Counted from the stretch's first letter, positions 30,501 to 41,524 are shown. The stretch: DNA of 64,000 bases from Andalucia godoyi (GCA_009859145.1 VRVR01000017.1:126607-190606), one strand, 5' to 3'. Numbers and translations: made by a program. Notes: generated by a model from the sequence alone, not told the origin.

Positions 30501-33500
30501 TCCCGCGCACCCACTCGAACCAGCATTCGGCCTCCAGTCTTTTGGACCTCTCGATTTAAAACTGGATTCAAAACAGGATCGAGATGTTCTACGTCCTCTA
30601 CCAACAACGTTGTACCGCAGCGAATGGCATCTTCCAAAGCCGCCATGAATGACTGATCCAAAAAGCTCACTCGAACCACAGCATTCGAGCCTCCAATTGC
30701 AGTTCTGCTGGAAATGAGAAACTGAACACCTTGTCCAGTTGGATCAATGATCAAGGGATATCTGTTGAACCTCTCAAGCATCACCGCATTCTCGACGCAC
30801 ACATCATCCGCCGGCAGGCCAACAGACGCCCACATTAGTCGTTTGGATGGAGCACTTAGCATGTCCACCAGAGACAGCGACGGTCTGTATGGAATATGCA
30901 ATCTATCCAAAAGCGCCATCCAGCGAGGAATCAGCAAAGAGTGGCGGTAATATTCGTCAAAATAACCGGCATATGCGAGGAAGGCAGATGAAATCAAAGA
31001 GTCTCCAACAAGAGTCGACATGTCCGACGAGAAGGATTTCGTCTGAGAATCCCACCTCCTTCGTTCTTCAATCAAATTGGAGAGCAACGAGGAAGATCTT
31101 TCCGCCTTGGATTGTACAGTTGACTTTTCCAGCTTGATGTGCTCCGCTTCCGCGATCAGGTTTGCATATTCTTCCTTGTATCCCGAAATACGCATCTCCA
31201 ATTCTGATATCATCTCAATCAACGCTCGCTGCTTCAGGCGCAAGTCATCCAATTCAGTTTGCAAGCTGAGGACCTCTTGTCGTAACGGCGACACTCTTTC
31301 CAAGACAAATGAATAAGACAGTTGAGCCTTTGTCCATTTCACCAACGGCCCACAGGCTTTTGAGCTTCGATTGACTGCGTCAAAATCAAACAGATCATTT
31401 GACATGAACTTCTCCATGCGTTTCCGGAGTTTTTCATCAATCTGGCTAGTATCAAATTCCACAATGCTTGCGATGAAATCGGAATCACGAATGATACGGC
31501 GAATGCCTTCCCAGTCCGCCGCAGCCTTTTCTTTTCCGAGCATCGTACACACAGCTTGAAGACAAAACTGGACAGCCGCAGGAGGATTTGGCAAAGCTCT
31601 CAGTTCGTCCAGCTGCTTCTTTTTAATCTCTCGGACTGCTTCTTTCGCGTCTGCAACCAAAGGCTCTACAGTCGCAAGCTCCTTTTCTGCATCTTCCCGA
31701 CGATTTCGAACTTCGTCAGCTCTTCTTTCAACAACAACACTCATCTCTTCAGAAGTCTTCTTCTTCTCTTCTGCCTCTCGCTGTTCTACCATCATCTGGG
31801 ACAACTTTTGATTGGCTGCGTGACTCTTCTCCGCAAGTCGTTCTTCATACTCTTTTAGCGAGGCCTTTAGTGAGGCCACTTCCAACTCAGCCTGACCAAG
31901 CTTTTCCAGTCCTCGAGTGACGTGCAACTGTTGATCAAGGATTTGCGCGGACTTTTCCAGCATAATCCTCTCAAAGTGCCTGATGAGATCGAGGAAATGA
32001 CGCGGAGTAACAAAAAAGGAAACGCCTTGTCTACGAGTGAAGACGGCTCCAACAGACGATCCGGTGTCATGCAGACCAACAAGAGACTGCGATGCAGCGA
32101 CGGAGAAGGCGGATTCTTGCTCGTACTGATCCGATGAGAGGCGCTTGAAATGGTCCATTAGTCCCTCTTCCGCAGCAGACGCAAAACACTGCGATAGATC
32201 TATACGAGACACAAACTCCGAAGCAACCTGTGAAAGAGCAAGCTCATTCCAGTCGCCAAACCAATCGACAACACATCGGTTGAACAAGGCTGGGGACGTC
32301 GCAGTTCTGTTCGTAAAATCTGGGTTGGAAGGATTCATTGTCAGAACGATATGCAAGTTGCGCTGCACCCGATTCAAGAACCACTTGAACAGATCGTCAT
32401 CTGAATCAATGCGCTCTTCAGCGAGTCTCGCTGATTCACGACAAGAATTCAGTAGCGCTGCTAATTCATCCCCTTCAAACAAACCGGGAACTTCTCCACT
32501 TGCCAACAACGCGTTCATATACTCAAGAAAAGCAGTGTCTAAAATATTCGATTCATCAAAAATGAAACATATTTTCTCGCCCTTCACACCAGAACGCTTC
32601 AGCACAGAGCGCAAATCCGCCTCGAAATCAGCAAGCGTGTATCCCCGGTGCGCTTTGATTTGGAAAACAGAGAGCCCATTCATCCAAGCAACAAAACGAG
32701 ACAACACAGTTTTTCCTGAACCAGAGGCACCTGCTAAGAGGAGATGCCCCAAAGGTTGCCTGAGCACACGATCGATTCGAAGCACATGGTTCAATACTTC
32801 ATCAAACACAACCAAATGAACATCCATTTCCTCGTCAGCGAAAGACTTCAGGCGGGCGCGGACATACTGTCTCAGTTCTTCAGCATCTACAGAAACGTAC
32901 GCGCGGGTAAGCCAGTTGGAAAACAAAATAGGCTGCTGCAACGACACGTCGAGATTGATAAAGAACGACGGATTGCCAAACAAGGTTCGTGCAGACGACG
33001 TAAACAAATCCAAGGTCCACTCTCGCTCAGAAGAGGAAACCAAACGATCGTGGAAGAGTCGCAGCCCTTCGTGCACCAGTAATCTCACAAACGTATCCCC
33101 CGAAATTTCGTTTTGCGTAGAACTGTTCACTACCTCAACAACGGCTCGCATCCAGCGAGACAATTCTCGTGGACTGTATATGTAGTGAGGTTGCATGTCA
33201 GGAGTGAACCGGCGTTGTGAATCCGAGTACACCTTCACCATGAACTGGGAGCTGGAGAGCGCAAGCTGCGACAACTGCGGGAGCATCCGTAAAGCGGCTC
33301 GCATCAACGTTCCATAAATACGATTCAGCGAATCTGAGGAGGGAAAATCCACAAACAAGACGGGAGCATGTCGAAGAAACCGCATGGACAGAGGATGTCT
33401 CCCCGGATCCGAAGGAGGATTGCAAGCTCCAACGAATTGAACACGTTCCAGCGCAACAAAAGCTCCAGACTGCGGATGCCAGAAACCACGCATCTCCACA

Positions 33501-36500
33501 ACCTGGCGTATCAGAGAAATGATTCGCTGTGTGCCATACTTATCCGGAGACGGAAGATTGATTTCATCACAGAAGATTACGAGCCACTTTCCTGGCTGAG
33601 ACGGACGACAGACAAGGCCATTAGCGGTTCGTTCAATGTCGCAATACCTTTCAATTGTGCGGAAGATGATATTGGGGCCCGTCGCAGAGGAAAAAGAAAG
33701 AGAAACAACTTGAATGTCCGGCATCCGCTGGAGAACAGAGGTCAGAGTCATGGTCTTTCCAGATCCCGGTGGTCCACAAAGAATGACTGGCACACGAAGA
33801 TTCATCCAAGACCGAAGTACTTCCTCGTGACGAACTGTGTCTACTGTCGGAATGACAACATCCGGAGAACCCGCGCGGGATGCTTCGACCTCGGTATTGG
33901 GCACCAGAGACGACCAAGACACCATTTCTGCAGTCTCAATTTCAAGTCCGAGCTGCAACAGATCTGCAGGCCCTGAGTAGTGAAGATCAGGCACAACAGT
34001 TGGCGCCGTAGAGCCTACAAACTTGGCAAATTCTTCGCGAAGACTTAGAGGTAGCGTTCCACCCAGTCCCCAAACAACCGCAAGCAGCAACTGGCGGTCA
34101 CAAAATTTCACCAAAAATTCTGGATCGAGGGGCAAAGGCATGTTGGAATCGCGCGACCAATCAAGCACCCGTTGCACAGACCCCATCATAAGTGCAGAGA
34201 CGGCCTCAACCCCATACGCCAAAGATACGTCCATGATATGCTTCCCAGAAAACGAGCCCGAATTCACGTGGTTCCAGCACTTTTCAAACAGCTCGTACTC
34301 AACAAACAGTTTCCTGAAGCGCTGACTGACGACAGCAAACACACCAAAAGGATCGGTGGAAGCTCGGGCAGCACAGGAAAGTGCAAAGTGGTTCAAGCGC
34401 ATCGTGGGCGACACGATACCGTCGGCGAACCAGATCATGCCGCATCGAGATACTGTAGCCAACGTAGCTTGCTTCAGATCCTGTACTTCAAACACCAAAC
34501 GGACATTCCGTGGCAGGGAGATACGTTCACCGTTGGGGAGAGTCAACAGTTTGTTATCGTCCAAGACAGAATTCAAGTTTTCAACCCATTCCGGATCGAC
34601 ATCACCATCAAACACAATCCAATGGACACAGGTCGTCACGTCCGACACGGGAGCATCCGCGATCTTGCGTAGGATTTTGGTGAAAACACCATCGCTCCAG
34701 TCACGGGTGGTAGGATCCAAATAGCCGTATAGTTCCTCTTTCGTCAATGACTTTGGATCAAGAATGTAACTTCTTGCCGAAAGCCCTTCAACGGACGCTC
34801 CAGCTTCCAGAGCCAGCTGCCACAAAGACGACTTTCCGCTTCCAGCAGGGCCCACAACCATCAAACCATGATGCACTTTGCTGATTTGATATACTTGCAC
34901 AGCCTTGTCCAACCACATCTCGCTGGAAATCAGATGGCGACGTTGGCACAGATTGCTGATCTTCGCAACAAACTCCGAGTGAACGGCACTAGAAATCTTC
35001 GTTCCTCTGAAGACATCCATCAGCAGAGACCGCAGCAAAGGCACATCCTCTGGTACTAATTTTGGAATCAAGCTGTCACAGATGGCCGTGACAATCAGTT
35101 CGAACTCTTCGGAAGAAGAGTGCAGATCAGCACGGGATTTCAAAACTTCTCGTTTGATGTTCCCTGCAGTTACCAACACGCTTTTCAATGCACGCAATCC
35201 AAAATCGTAGTGAGATTGCTTTGACAATTGGTCAAAGCAAAGTGTGAAAAACGGAACGATTTTTTGGGATAGTTTTTCTGCGCTTTGAAAACCTTGCGCA
35301 TAGAGCATAACTTGTGCAATCAACTCCTTGTCCGGCTGGATCATGGCAAAGGAGCGGAAAAGTTGCTTCAAATTGTCTGGGAGGTTTCTGCGACCTGCAT
35401 ATCCCGGGTTCATCGTAACAAAAATTCCTGTTTCCGGTCGAACCTGCACATGCCTTCCAATCAATTCAATACGCCCGGCAGCAGGACCCGCTCGAATTGC
35501 AACTTGGATCAATTGGATCTGTTGAGAAACAGCAGAAAGAATGGATTCCTCGAGTCTGTTGAACTCATCAAAGCATCCCCATGCGCCGCACTGACATAAA
35601 CCCACAAAGATTCTCCCCATGGAACGGACATCAAAGGTGTCATCACAATTGAATACCAAAGTAAATCGTCCTAAGGCCTGGCCGAGTGCTTTGACCGTTT
35701 CCGTCTTGCCCGTTCCAGCAGGACCAAAAGGGGAGCCACCCAGCCGGGAATGCAAAGCTTGAGTCAACGTCAAAAACGCTCTATCTGTCAACGGGGTCTG
35801 CACCAGTCGGTCTTCAATACCGAAATATTCAAGACCATACACAAATTCTGCATTTGCGCATCTTACCAACACCGACCTTTCCGCGTCATTCCGTCCCTTT
35901 TCAGACGAAGAAGAAAGATAGTACCGAAAGAAACAAAGCCAGTCAAAGGATCCAGCGGTTTCGCATTTTAGAGAAATCAAATGCCGAGCGACATCGCGTT
36001 CGTGCACCAGTTCCGTAATCAGCGACACAGCTTTCTTGTGACGACGAGAATCGGCATTGGACACATTCTCATGGGTCAACAACTGAATACATAAACCCAA
36101 ACAATCAGCAAGATCCACAAGAGATTTTGCAGCATTGGACGTTGAGAGCGACTTCTCGACTTCGCTTGTCCACCAAACCTGAGATGCAAGCAGCGCAGCT
36201 TGACAAGGGAAACTGTCAAACCAACGAACGTATTGTGTGGAAAATGCCGAACGCTCAGCACGAGCAATTGCAAACAGCTGTTCGGTGGCAGAATAGACAG
36301 CACTCAAGAGAGAAGCTTGGATCTCGACATTTAATCGCGTTAACCAGGCGTGAACTGGTTCTTTGGGCAACACTACCACTGGCGTCACAAAGCCGAGTTC
36401 TTCCCCTTCTAATGACACAACAGAAACAATGGAATTGTCTCCGCAGTTCAAAGAAGCGACGCCAGCAAACATCTTCCGAAGATGCTTACTCACGCGCGCA

Positions 36501-39500
36501 ACATCGGCGGCCTGCGCAAGCATCTCCAACAAATCTTCATCCCCTATAAAGTAAAAGCGTGGAAAAGAACTCCGCTGTTTTTCAAGATAATCTCCCAGAG
36601 ATTTCTGAATTTTGGAAAGAGAATCGGCAATGCGCTCCAACACTTTCAAAAGATCCTTGTTGGAATCGAATACCTCCAGAAACCTAGGATTTTGCTGCAC
36701 TTTCTTCATGAGACGCACAAACTCTGAATCAACAGATGAAAACTTATTCGCCTCTGCAGGCAACTGCATCCGAATATCAGCAGCGGAGACGCCGCCAAAG
36801 ATTCCTTCAAGATAAACCCATCTCCTCTGCACATCAGACCACACATCAACCAATACACGAATTCGGCTCAGTCTGTCTTCCCACTTTTCCGCTGTATCTT
36901 TAAACGGGAAATAGAATGGCGATTGCTTCATTGCTGTCAGAGAATTGAGATGCTCAGACATTTTTGATGACAGATCATCCCAGCCCTTGATTAATGAGCA
37001 GCGCGACTTGTAGGTCACAAGTTCCACGACACAAGACTCCCAGCTCTCGGCAACTTTGCTGAGAAACACTTCGAGAGCAAACTCTCCTTGCGCAGACCGG
37101 ATCACTTCCTTGAAAACCATGTCGAACGTCAGCGGCTTCAAATCATAAACATATCCTAACGTAATGTCAACAATGGAAACGGGCTTCGACGAGTTCAGCT
37201 TTCTGAACAAGAGAGCCCAGTGCCGGTCTTTCACAAAATCGCTGCGAAGGTCCACAATGATTCCGTGACATTTCTTAAACGACTCCAATGTTTCTCGCTG
37301 GAATTGCAGAGCAGGATAAGAATGCATCCAGGCCGGAAGACTAGAGACTTCTGCGAGAACTTCGTCGATTTGCGCGCGGAGTTTTCGTGGAACAATTCCA
37401 GAAAACGGCAAATCTCTGATGGCATCAATCCGATTAGAAACAGCAAAACACTCAGTCCAAACCTTCTTCATTTCCCTGAGCTCTGACAACACAGTGAGCA
37501 TTGGGTTGTCAATATCCGGAACAAATGTAAAAGAAGCGTCCAGAACATTTCGAGCCATGTTAATCTTGAACCAGTTTTCAGACAATGCGGATGCACGGTC
37601 CTCGTACTTTTGAATGCTCAGCAATGCTTCTTGGGGATGAACACCACCTTTTGTCGGTCGCTCAGAGCTCCACTCTTCTTCGAATTGCCGGACATAACCC
37701 CTTAGCAAACGGTCTTCATCATGAATACGCGCCTTGAGATCTTCGATAACGTTCTTCATCGCCTCTGATTTTCTGGATACCATTTGCTGCACACGATCCC
37801 ATGCTCCGGATATCTGATCCACATGCACCCATTCTGACGGAAGAGGGATTTTGTTTCTGTCCAATACCTTTTGCCCTCTGCGAAATAGATCGACAGACTG
37901 CGCCCAGTTGACAAGGGACGCATTGATTCTTTGCAAAAGAGTCACGCACTCAATGGCATTCTTGGTACTGGTTTCAAAATCAACATCTTCGAGATCTTTT
38001 CGAGTCCTTGCAAAATCGGCAAGTAGCTTCGCACCTTCGTCGTGCAACCGCGTACGAAAATTCTTCAAGAACCTCTGCATCCAGTCCTCGTACTTATCTC
38101 GAACCTTCTTGGAGATCGCGCGGCAATCGACAGTAGTTGCACCAAATTGCGCAATAGAATCTTCCGAGTCGACAATTGACCGTTTGCTCGAGACGCTTTC
38201 AAAAAGAGAGAGCCACGCACGCAGGTCAGATCCCAACTTTTCAACAACAACCTCCGCATCCATCGACCACAGTGCCTGGTAGCGAAACCAGTCATTGCAG
38301 TATGTCGCCACGGCAGACACAGTATCTTCAATTGACGCAAACGCAGCACGTAGCAACTTGCTATCCACGAACGAGAGCAGGTATCGATACGTCTTACTTT
38401 CCTTTTGAAACCCAGAACCGAGAGCTGCATCAAACTGTTTTGCCCTTATCATAGGAATCGCACAGAGAACAGAGATGACTTCGTCAAGTTTTCGATACCA
38501 GTGGGTTCGGACTGTCTCCAAAGGCGGTTCAACAACAATGACAGACGACACAAGTTTCAGATGAACAGTTAATTGGTTGACGGACGCTCGCTCAGTGACG
38601 TCGGTGCTTTGCAATTCAGAATCGTTTTCGTTCTTCTGGACAGAGAAACAGGATACGAAATGCGACACTTCTGCTGACAACTTTCTCAGTATGACACCAG
38701 ACACATGTTCGTTGATAACCACTATCCACTCAGAAGCATGCGAATACAATTCGGAGTGCAGAACAACATAGTCCACAAGATCCTGGATTTCGGACACAGT
38801 GGAAGACACTTCGGAAGGGAGTGCCGAGGAGCACTTCTCAATCAGTGCAAAAATGCGCTTCTTCCTCGTCAGCAAGTCATCGACTTTGCGCTCGAAGGAT
38901 CTTGCAGCAGAATTCAAAGGAAGGCAGAACTTTGAAACAGATACCTCTCGAGGACCGCTCCACTCATGTTTCATGCCCATTTCAAGCAGACGGTAGATAT
39001 CTGCGAGATCCCGAGCTAACAAACACTGCATTTCCTTGGCATGGACATGCAGTTTTTCGAGGGATCGACGAACGCCGTCGACTGCTTCAATGAGCAGCAT
39101 TGCAGCCTTCTGTGAAGTTACCGCGGCAAGCACAACACTCTTTACCAGAGAAGAGACATAGTCGCTGATCTTAAACAGACGAAACTGATTCGTCTCATTA
39201 ATCAGATCCAAGAGCGCCATCGGGTAGTTGACTTGAAATACCAGTTCCGTTCCCTTCTTGGCACCTTGAGAAGTCTTGACATCAACAATACTGAACACAG
39301 GACCTGCCATCACTGGTTCGTCGTCTGCACCTTGCCTCTTCCATTGAACAAACGAACAAGTCCGGATCCAACTTTCCGTTTTAGAAGTCCAATCATTCAT
39401 CAAATTCCTGAGATTCGTCTGAATTTTCGATCGGAACGGATCTGATACTTGTCGGAATCGAAAAAGACTGGAATGCAAATGTCCAACTCCAAGACCTGTC

Positions 39501-41524
39501 AAAATGTCCTTGCACCTCTGAATTAAGCCTTCCGGATCCAGCTTTGAATCGACAGAACCAGCATTACTTTTGATGAAGCTGGTTCCAGATGCGATCATCA
39601 ACCTGGCTTCGGCATTTTCTGGGTACAAAATCTGGCAGAATGCACATACAAGAGCGGTACCGGCAATTTGAGGAGCAAGAGGCTTTGAATACGGCAAATT
39701 GGGTGCATAAACGCTCTCCACCAAGTCCTGATAACGAATACCAAGAAATCTCGCAAGATCCCCTGTCAGCTCCCAGTTTGTGCTGTTCCCACGAGAAAGG
39801 CGCTTCAGTTCTCCAATACCCAATCCAAAAATCTCAGAAACTCTCTCAGAGTACCGAGCAACGTGCCTATCAATCTGCAGTGCCCAGGCAGCGGCACCCG
39901 AAACAGGAGTAAGACTGCGAGTTCGAGCCAGACGGGAGAAATCTGCAGCTTCGTATCCCTTTTTGAATGTTTCTTCCAAAAACCGAACCACCCCAACCGC
40001 ATAGTCAACCCAAAGTTTCCGAAAATCCGAAACAACAGCTGCAAGCTGCGGCCGGCTCATCCAAGCAGGAGAAGATGAGAGTAGTCGATAGACTTCCTCT
40101 TCGTTCTCAAACGTTACGGAAGGAAACTTATCACGAATCAGATCCGCAACGCGCGCCTCCACATTCTCCAAGCGACCAAGAAAATGTGCAGAGGCATCTT
40201 TCCAGTCCATTGGAGAAAGTAACAGCGGATCGCTGATCTTCTCTTGGACTTCCTTGTTGATCGAGACCACTTCCGAGTCAAATCGCAAAAGGTCAGAAAA
40301 AGCCTTTCTAAACTCGACAATCTCCGACATTCTCTCAACAACACTTGCAGGGTCATCCAAGAACATCTGTGAAACAAGCAATCCCGAAAACTCTTTCTTT
40401 CTCGACTGTTCATTCACGGATTTCACGATTTCATCCACGTTCTCTCCGAAATCTTTCTGAATTTCTACAAATGAAGCACGCAAGGCCTCCAATTCCTCCA
40501 GAGAAATAGACATCAGATTCTTCGAACGGGCAATGCGCAAGAAGGCGTCTTTGACTTCCAAAGATACACCACGCAGCATTGCACGAACATAGTCGTACAC
40601 ATCATTCAGCGCCACGCCAGGTCTTGCGGATTTCAAGGTTTTAAGAAACAAAAGCACAGAGTCTTTTAGCTCCTCCACCTTTGTCGCAGTTCGCAAGGAC
40701 ATCAGACAACTCTGCGGAAACTTGTTCAAACTCGCAGTGTACTTCTGAACTCTCTGGCGAGATGTCACAGTAAGATCGTGCAAATTCACAGCCAGGGGCT
40801 TTTTCTTCGACGTTCTTAGAACTTGAAGAGTCATGTCCACTGCAGGATGCTTTAGCTGACGCTCAAGATCTTCCAAGGCACGCTCAAGCTCGGACCAAAA
40901 AGAAAAATACAGATCCAGAGCAACACTGTCGGACGATGGTTTTGCTTTCGACGCCAGCAATTGAACTTCCTGCACAAACTGAGAGTATGACTTTTCGAGC
41001 CTCGTAAGAAAAGACACGTCTTGCAATTTCTCAGAATCCAGCGGTGTTCCAGATTCGATCGCATTGAGAACTTCTGGCAAGCACGATTTCAGCAGATTGG
41101 CTTCCGGAACAGAAGACATTGCAGAGCACTGATCAAGTGCGCGTTTCAATTGGTCCACCTGAACGAGCACAGGTTTAGCCGAGGCCTTGTTCGACAATAG
41201 CGGTTCAAACGCAGTGGACAAATACGAATGAAGAATGGCAAGTGGTTCATCGTCAGCAGACAAACAAAACAATTGGGAGTGCAGAGGCACATCCGGAGAC
41301 ACACGAAAAGACGATGGATTCCGTTTAATCACGACAAATCCAAGATCATGTGGAATCTGCACCCCAACAGAAAGAATACGAAACACTGGAGCATTTGGAG
41401 ACACCAGAAGAGCCTTGGCATTCGGCTGCTGAACAAACTGGGAGTACTGCTCTTCTCGAAAGGCATCGGCGGGGAGATCCTGCCCAAGGAAGACCTGAGC
41501 TGCTTGTTTCAAATACTCTTCCAT
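27518..41524 (-). CDS. DYNC1H1: Cytoplasmic dynein 1 heavy chain
   Basis: A 4668-residue motor in one exon of 14 kb, starting at the ATG at 41524; the longer frame begins with GTG. It drives minus-end transport along microtubules. The N-terminal tail (about 1-1400) precedes the linker (about 1400-1850) and six AAA modules. P-loops: AAA1 GPAGTGKT at about 1934, AAA2 GPAGSGKS at 2225, AAA3 GPPGSGKT at 2584, AAA4 GASGSGKT at 2932. The stalk coiled coil with the microtubule-binding tip lies at about 3200-3550. AAA1 and AAA4 flanks (LGGSPFGPAGTGKTE, MNPGYAGRRNLPDNLKQLFR, RFVAWMNGLSVFQIKAHR) match dynein 1 rather than dynein 2 or axonemal classes. Length fits the family (about 4600). Confidence 0.96.
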   Translation of the reverse strand: MEEYLKQAAQVFLGQDLPADAFREEQYSQFVQQPNAKALLVSPNAPVFRILSVGVQIPHDLGFVVIKRNPSSFRVSPDVPLHSQLFCLSADDEPLAILHSYLSTAFEPLLSNKASAKPVLVQVDQLKRALDQCSAMSSVPEANLLKSCLPEVLNAIESGTPLDSEKLQDVSFLTRLEKSYSQFVQEVQLLASKAKPSSDSVALDLYFSFWSELERALEDLERQLKHPAVDMTLQVLRTSKKKPLAVNLHDLTVTSRQRVQKYTASLNKFPQSCLMSLRTATKVEELKDSVLLFLKTLKSARPGVALNDVYDYVRAMLRGVSLEVKDAFLRIARSKNLMSISLEELEALRASFVEIQKDFGENVDEIVKSVNEQSRKKEFSGLLVSQMFLDDPASVVERMSEIVEFRKAFSDLLRFDSEVVSINKEVQEKISDPLLLSPMDWKDASAHFLGRLENVEARVADLIRDKFPSVTFENEEEVYRLLSSSPAWMSRPQLAAVVSDFRKLWVDYAVGVVRFLEETFKKGYEAADFSRLARTRSLTPVSGAAAWALQIDRHVARYSERVSEIFGLGIGELKRLSRGNSTNWELTGDLARFLGIRYQDLVESVYAPNLPYSKPLAPQIAGTALVCAFCQILYPENAEARLMIASGTSFIKSNAGSVDSKLDPEGLIQRCKDILTGLGVGHLHSSLFRFRQVSDPFRSKIQTNLRNLMNDWTSKTESWIRTCSFVQWKRQGADDEPVMAGPVFSIVDVKTSQGAKKGTELVFQVNYPMALLDLINETNQFRLFKISDYVSSLVKSVVLAAVTSQKAAMLLIEAVDGVRRSLEKLHVHAKEMQCLLARDLADIYRLLEMGMKHEWSGPREVSVSKFCLPLNSAARSFERKVDDLLTRKKRIFALIEKCSSALPSEVSSTVSEIQDLVDYVVLHSELYSHASEWIVVINEHVSGVILRKLSAEVSHFVSCFSVQKNENDSELQSTDVTERASVNQLTVHLKLVSSVIVVEPPLETVRTHWYRKLDEVISVLCAIPMIRAKQFDAALGSGFQKESKTYRYLLSFVDSKLLRAAFASIEDTVSAVATYCNDWFRYQALWSMDAEVVVEKLGSDLRAWLSLFESVSSKRSIVDSEDSIAQFGATTVDCRAISKKVRDKYEDWMQRFLKNFRTRLHDEGAKLLADFARTRKDLEDVDFETSTKNAIECVTLLQRINASLVNWAQSVDLFRRGQKVLDRNKIPLPSEWVHVDQISGAWDRVQQMVSRKSEAMKNVIEDLKARIHDEDRLLRGYVRQFEEEWSSERPTKGGVHPQEALLSIQKYEDRASALSENWFKINMARNVLDASFTFVPDIDNPMLTVLSELREMKKVWTECFAVSNRIDAIRDLPFSGIVPRKLRAQIDEVLAEVSSLPAWMHSYPALQFQRETLESFKKCHGIIVDLRSDFVKDRHWALLFRKLNSSKPVSIVDITLGYVYDLKPLTFDMVFKEVIRSAQGEFALEVFLSKVAESWESCVVELVTYKSRCSLIKGWDDLSSKMSEHLNSLTAMKQSPFYFPFKDTAEKWEDRLSRIRVLVDVWSDVQRRWVYLEGIFGGVSAADIRMQLPAEANKFSSVDSEFVRLMKKVQQNPRFLEVFDSNKDLLKVLERIADSLSKIQKSLGDYLEKQRSSFPRFYFIGDEDLLEMLAQAADVARVSKHLRKMFAGVASLNCGDNSIVSVVSLEGEELGFVTPVVVLPKEPVHAWLTRLNVEIQASLLSAVYSATEQLFAIARAERSAFSTQYVRWFDSFPCQAALLASQVWWTSEVEKSLSTSNAAKSLVDLADCLGLCIQLLTHENVSNADSRRHKKAVSLITELVHERDVARHLISLKCETAGSFDWLCFFRYYLSSSSEKGRNDAERSVLVRCANAEFVYGLEYFGIEDRLVQTPLTDRAFLTLTQALHSRLGGSPFGPAGTGKTETVKALGQALGRFTLVFNCDDTFDVRSMGRIFVGLCQCGAWGCFDEFNRLEESILSAVSQQIQLIQVAIRAGPAAGRIELIGRHVQVRPETGIFVTMNPGYAGRRNLPDNLKQLFRSFAMIQPDKELIAQVMLYAQGFQSAEKLSQKIVPFFTLCFDQLSKQSHYDFGLRALKSVLVTAGNIKREVLKSRADLHSSSEEFELIVTAICDSLIPKLVPEDVPLLRSLLMDVFRGTKISSAVHSEFVAKISNLCQRRHLISSEMWLDKAVQVYQISKVHHGLMVVGPAGSGKSSLWQLALEAGASVEGLSARSYILDPKSLTKEELYGYLDPTTRDWSDGVFTKILRKIADAPVSDVTTCVHWIVFDGDVDPEWVENLNSVLDDNKLLTLPNGERISLPRNVRLVFEVQDLKQATLATVSRCGMIWFADGIVSPTMRLNHFALSCAARASTDPFGVFAVVSQRFRKLFVEYELFEKCWNHVNSGSFSGKHIMDVSLAYGVEAVSALMMGSVQRVLDWSRDSNMPLPLDPEFLVKFCDRQLLLAVVWGLGGTLPLSLREEFAKFVGSTAPTVVPDLHYSGPADLLQLGLEIETAEMVSWSSLVPNTEVEASRAGSPDVVIPTVDTVRHEEVLRSWMNLRVPVILCGPPGSGKTMTLTSVLQRMPDIQVVSLSFSSATGPNIIFRTIERYCDIERTANGLVCRPSQPGKWLVIFCDEINLPSPDKYGTQRIISLIRQVVEMRGFWHPQSGAFVALERVQFVGACNPPSDPGRHPLSMRFLRHAPVLFVDFPSSDSLNRIYGTLMRAALRMLPQLSQLALSSSQFMVKVYSDSQRRFTPDMQPHYIYSPRELSRWMRAVVEVVNSSTQNEISGDTFVRLLVHEGLRLFHDRLVSSSEREWTLDLFTSSARTLFGNPSFFINLDVSLQQPILFSNWLTRAYVSVDAEELRQYVRARLKSFADEEMDVHLVVFDEVLNHVLRIDRVLRQPLGHLLLAGASGSGKTVLSRFVAWMNGLSVFQIKAHRGYTLADFEADLRSVLKRSGVKGEKICFIFDESNILDTAFLEYMNALLASGEVPGLFEGDELAALLNSCRESARLAEERIDSDDDLFKWFLNRVQRNLHIVLTMNPSNPDFTNRTATSPALFNRCVVDWFGDWNELALSQVASEFVSRIDLSQCFASAAEEGLMDHFKRLSSDQYEQESAFSVAASQSLVGLHDTGSSVGAVFTRRQGVSFFVTPRHFLDLIRHFERIMLEKSAQILDQQLHVTRGLEKLGQAELEVASLKASLKEYEERLAEKSHAANQKLSQMMVEQREAEEKKKTSEEMSVVVERRADEVRNRREDAEKELATVEPLVADAKEAVREIKKKQLDELRALPNPPAAVQFCLQAVCTMLGKEKAAADWEGIRRIIRDSDFIASIVEFDTSQIDEKLRKRMEKFMSNDLFDFDAVNRSSKACGPLVKWTKAQLSYSFVLERVSPLRQEVLSLQTELDDLRLKQRALIEMISELEMRISGYKEEYANLIAEAEHIKLEKSTVQSKAERSSSLLSNLIEERRRWDSQTKSFSSDMSTLVGDSLISSAFLAYAGYFDEYYRHSLLIPRWMALLDRLHIPYRPSLSLVDMLSAPSKRLMWASVGLPADDVCVENAVMLERFNRYPLIIDPTGQGVQFLISSRTAIGGSNAVVRVSFLDQSFMAALEDAIRCGTTLLVEDVEHLDPVLNPVLNREVQKTGGRMLVRVGAREVDLSPSFALYLITKNPLHQFSPDVSSRVTFVNFSVTPASLVSQSLALILLSERPDIENRRTEVLRSQGEYRVRLRNLEEELLNALSDSTANLLEDDVVLRKLETVKKEAFDVQNRMQETDVVMRDLSRAAAVYQPFAAVCSRIYFSLLRLSEINNLYQFSLDTFWVILKTVLSSPHAEGDRGSELRISSFIISLFSSAFSRIRRSLLYVDALALASRFSIMYAVDVCGVDISARESELLFHLSVSLEKSGSGKTAMPAALQSKLSASSSTALQSLLSLASFKLLQDQLKSQDATTMTAVFDILSAEKPEVLASQLLGSQANGQDAASKVLCAFHSLLLTKALRPDRLVFAMESFVLSVFGAEFLRDSSEANLRRIVESVVPSSPLLMISTPGYDPTDAVEKLASETLGVQFLSVALGDADSIVEAESLLNSATRSGSWLLLKNVHLALNWIETLDKRLATLSQMSRPSFRLFLSSESNSALPSTLLRRSFILMNEAAPGIQASVSHVLRTVAASSNVVQPPLERIRMHVLLSWLHAVVQERLRFIPLGWSKKYEFNDADLRFAFDVVDLWIDRVSKGRQNVRPDELPWNAIRSLLTSSIYGGKIENKRDLMILRALVESFMTADAYKDGFVLVKNEVLLSSRIVNLEDFSTWVASLPSTEGPNWIGLPISAQHMVHLRQGEHLMKKILILQASMEDESAYEKDLSGSKSADSVASGTAIIISSCNHWLDVLPATISLPEMRRDIGEAVGRFLVREIGLLNAVLLRVRQDLSDLLSVLKGQSRFTNSTRMTLRLLSADTVPADWRMFETAPNPLASAWIPELSVRHAQLRSIVDACSRDGTSSTVRVCLGKLLSPQAFITAVHQLAAEILEKPLETLCPKLVFENMDDPVSNKLPVQFIVTDLQLEGCVWLDGAVSLAESGVGTASLPCMKLTFSEAPDTSSSTGLKRDVVTMPLYTNTSRTNMLMDVVLPQGFQESTSVVCLRGCAIISWKYH

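Noticed and set aside
27518-41524. Many frames of 60-220 codons antisense to dynein
   Set aside because: Shadows of a continuous 4668-codon gene; none shows a domain.
27518-41524. Assignment as dynein 2 or an axonemal dynein
   Set aside because: AAA1 and AAA4 flanks (FGPAGTGKTE with MNPGYAGR, AWMNGLSVFQIK) and length fit cytoplasmic dynein 1.
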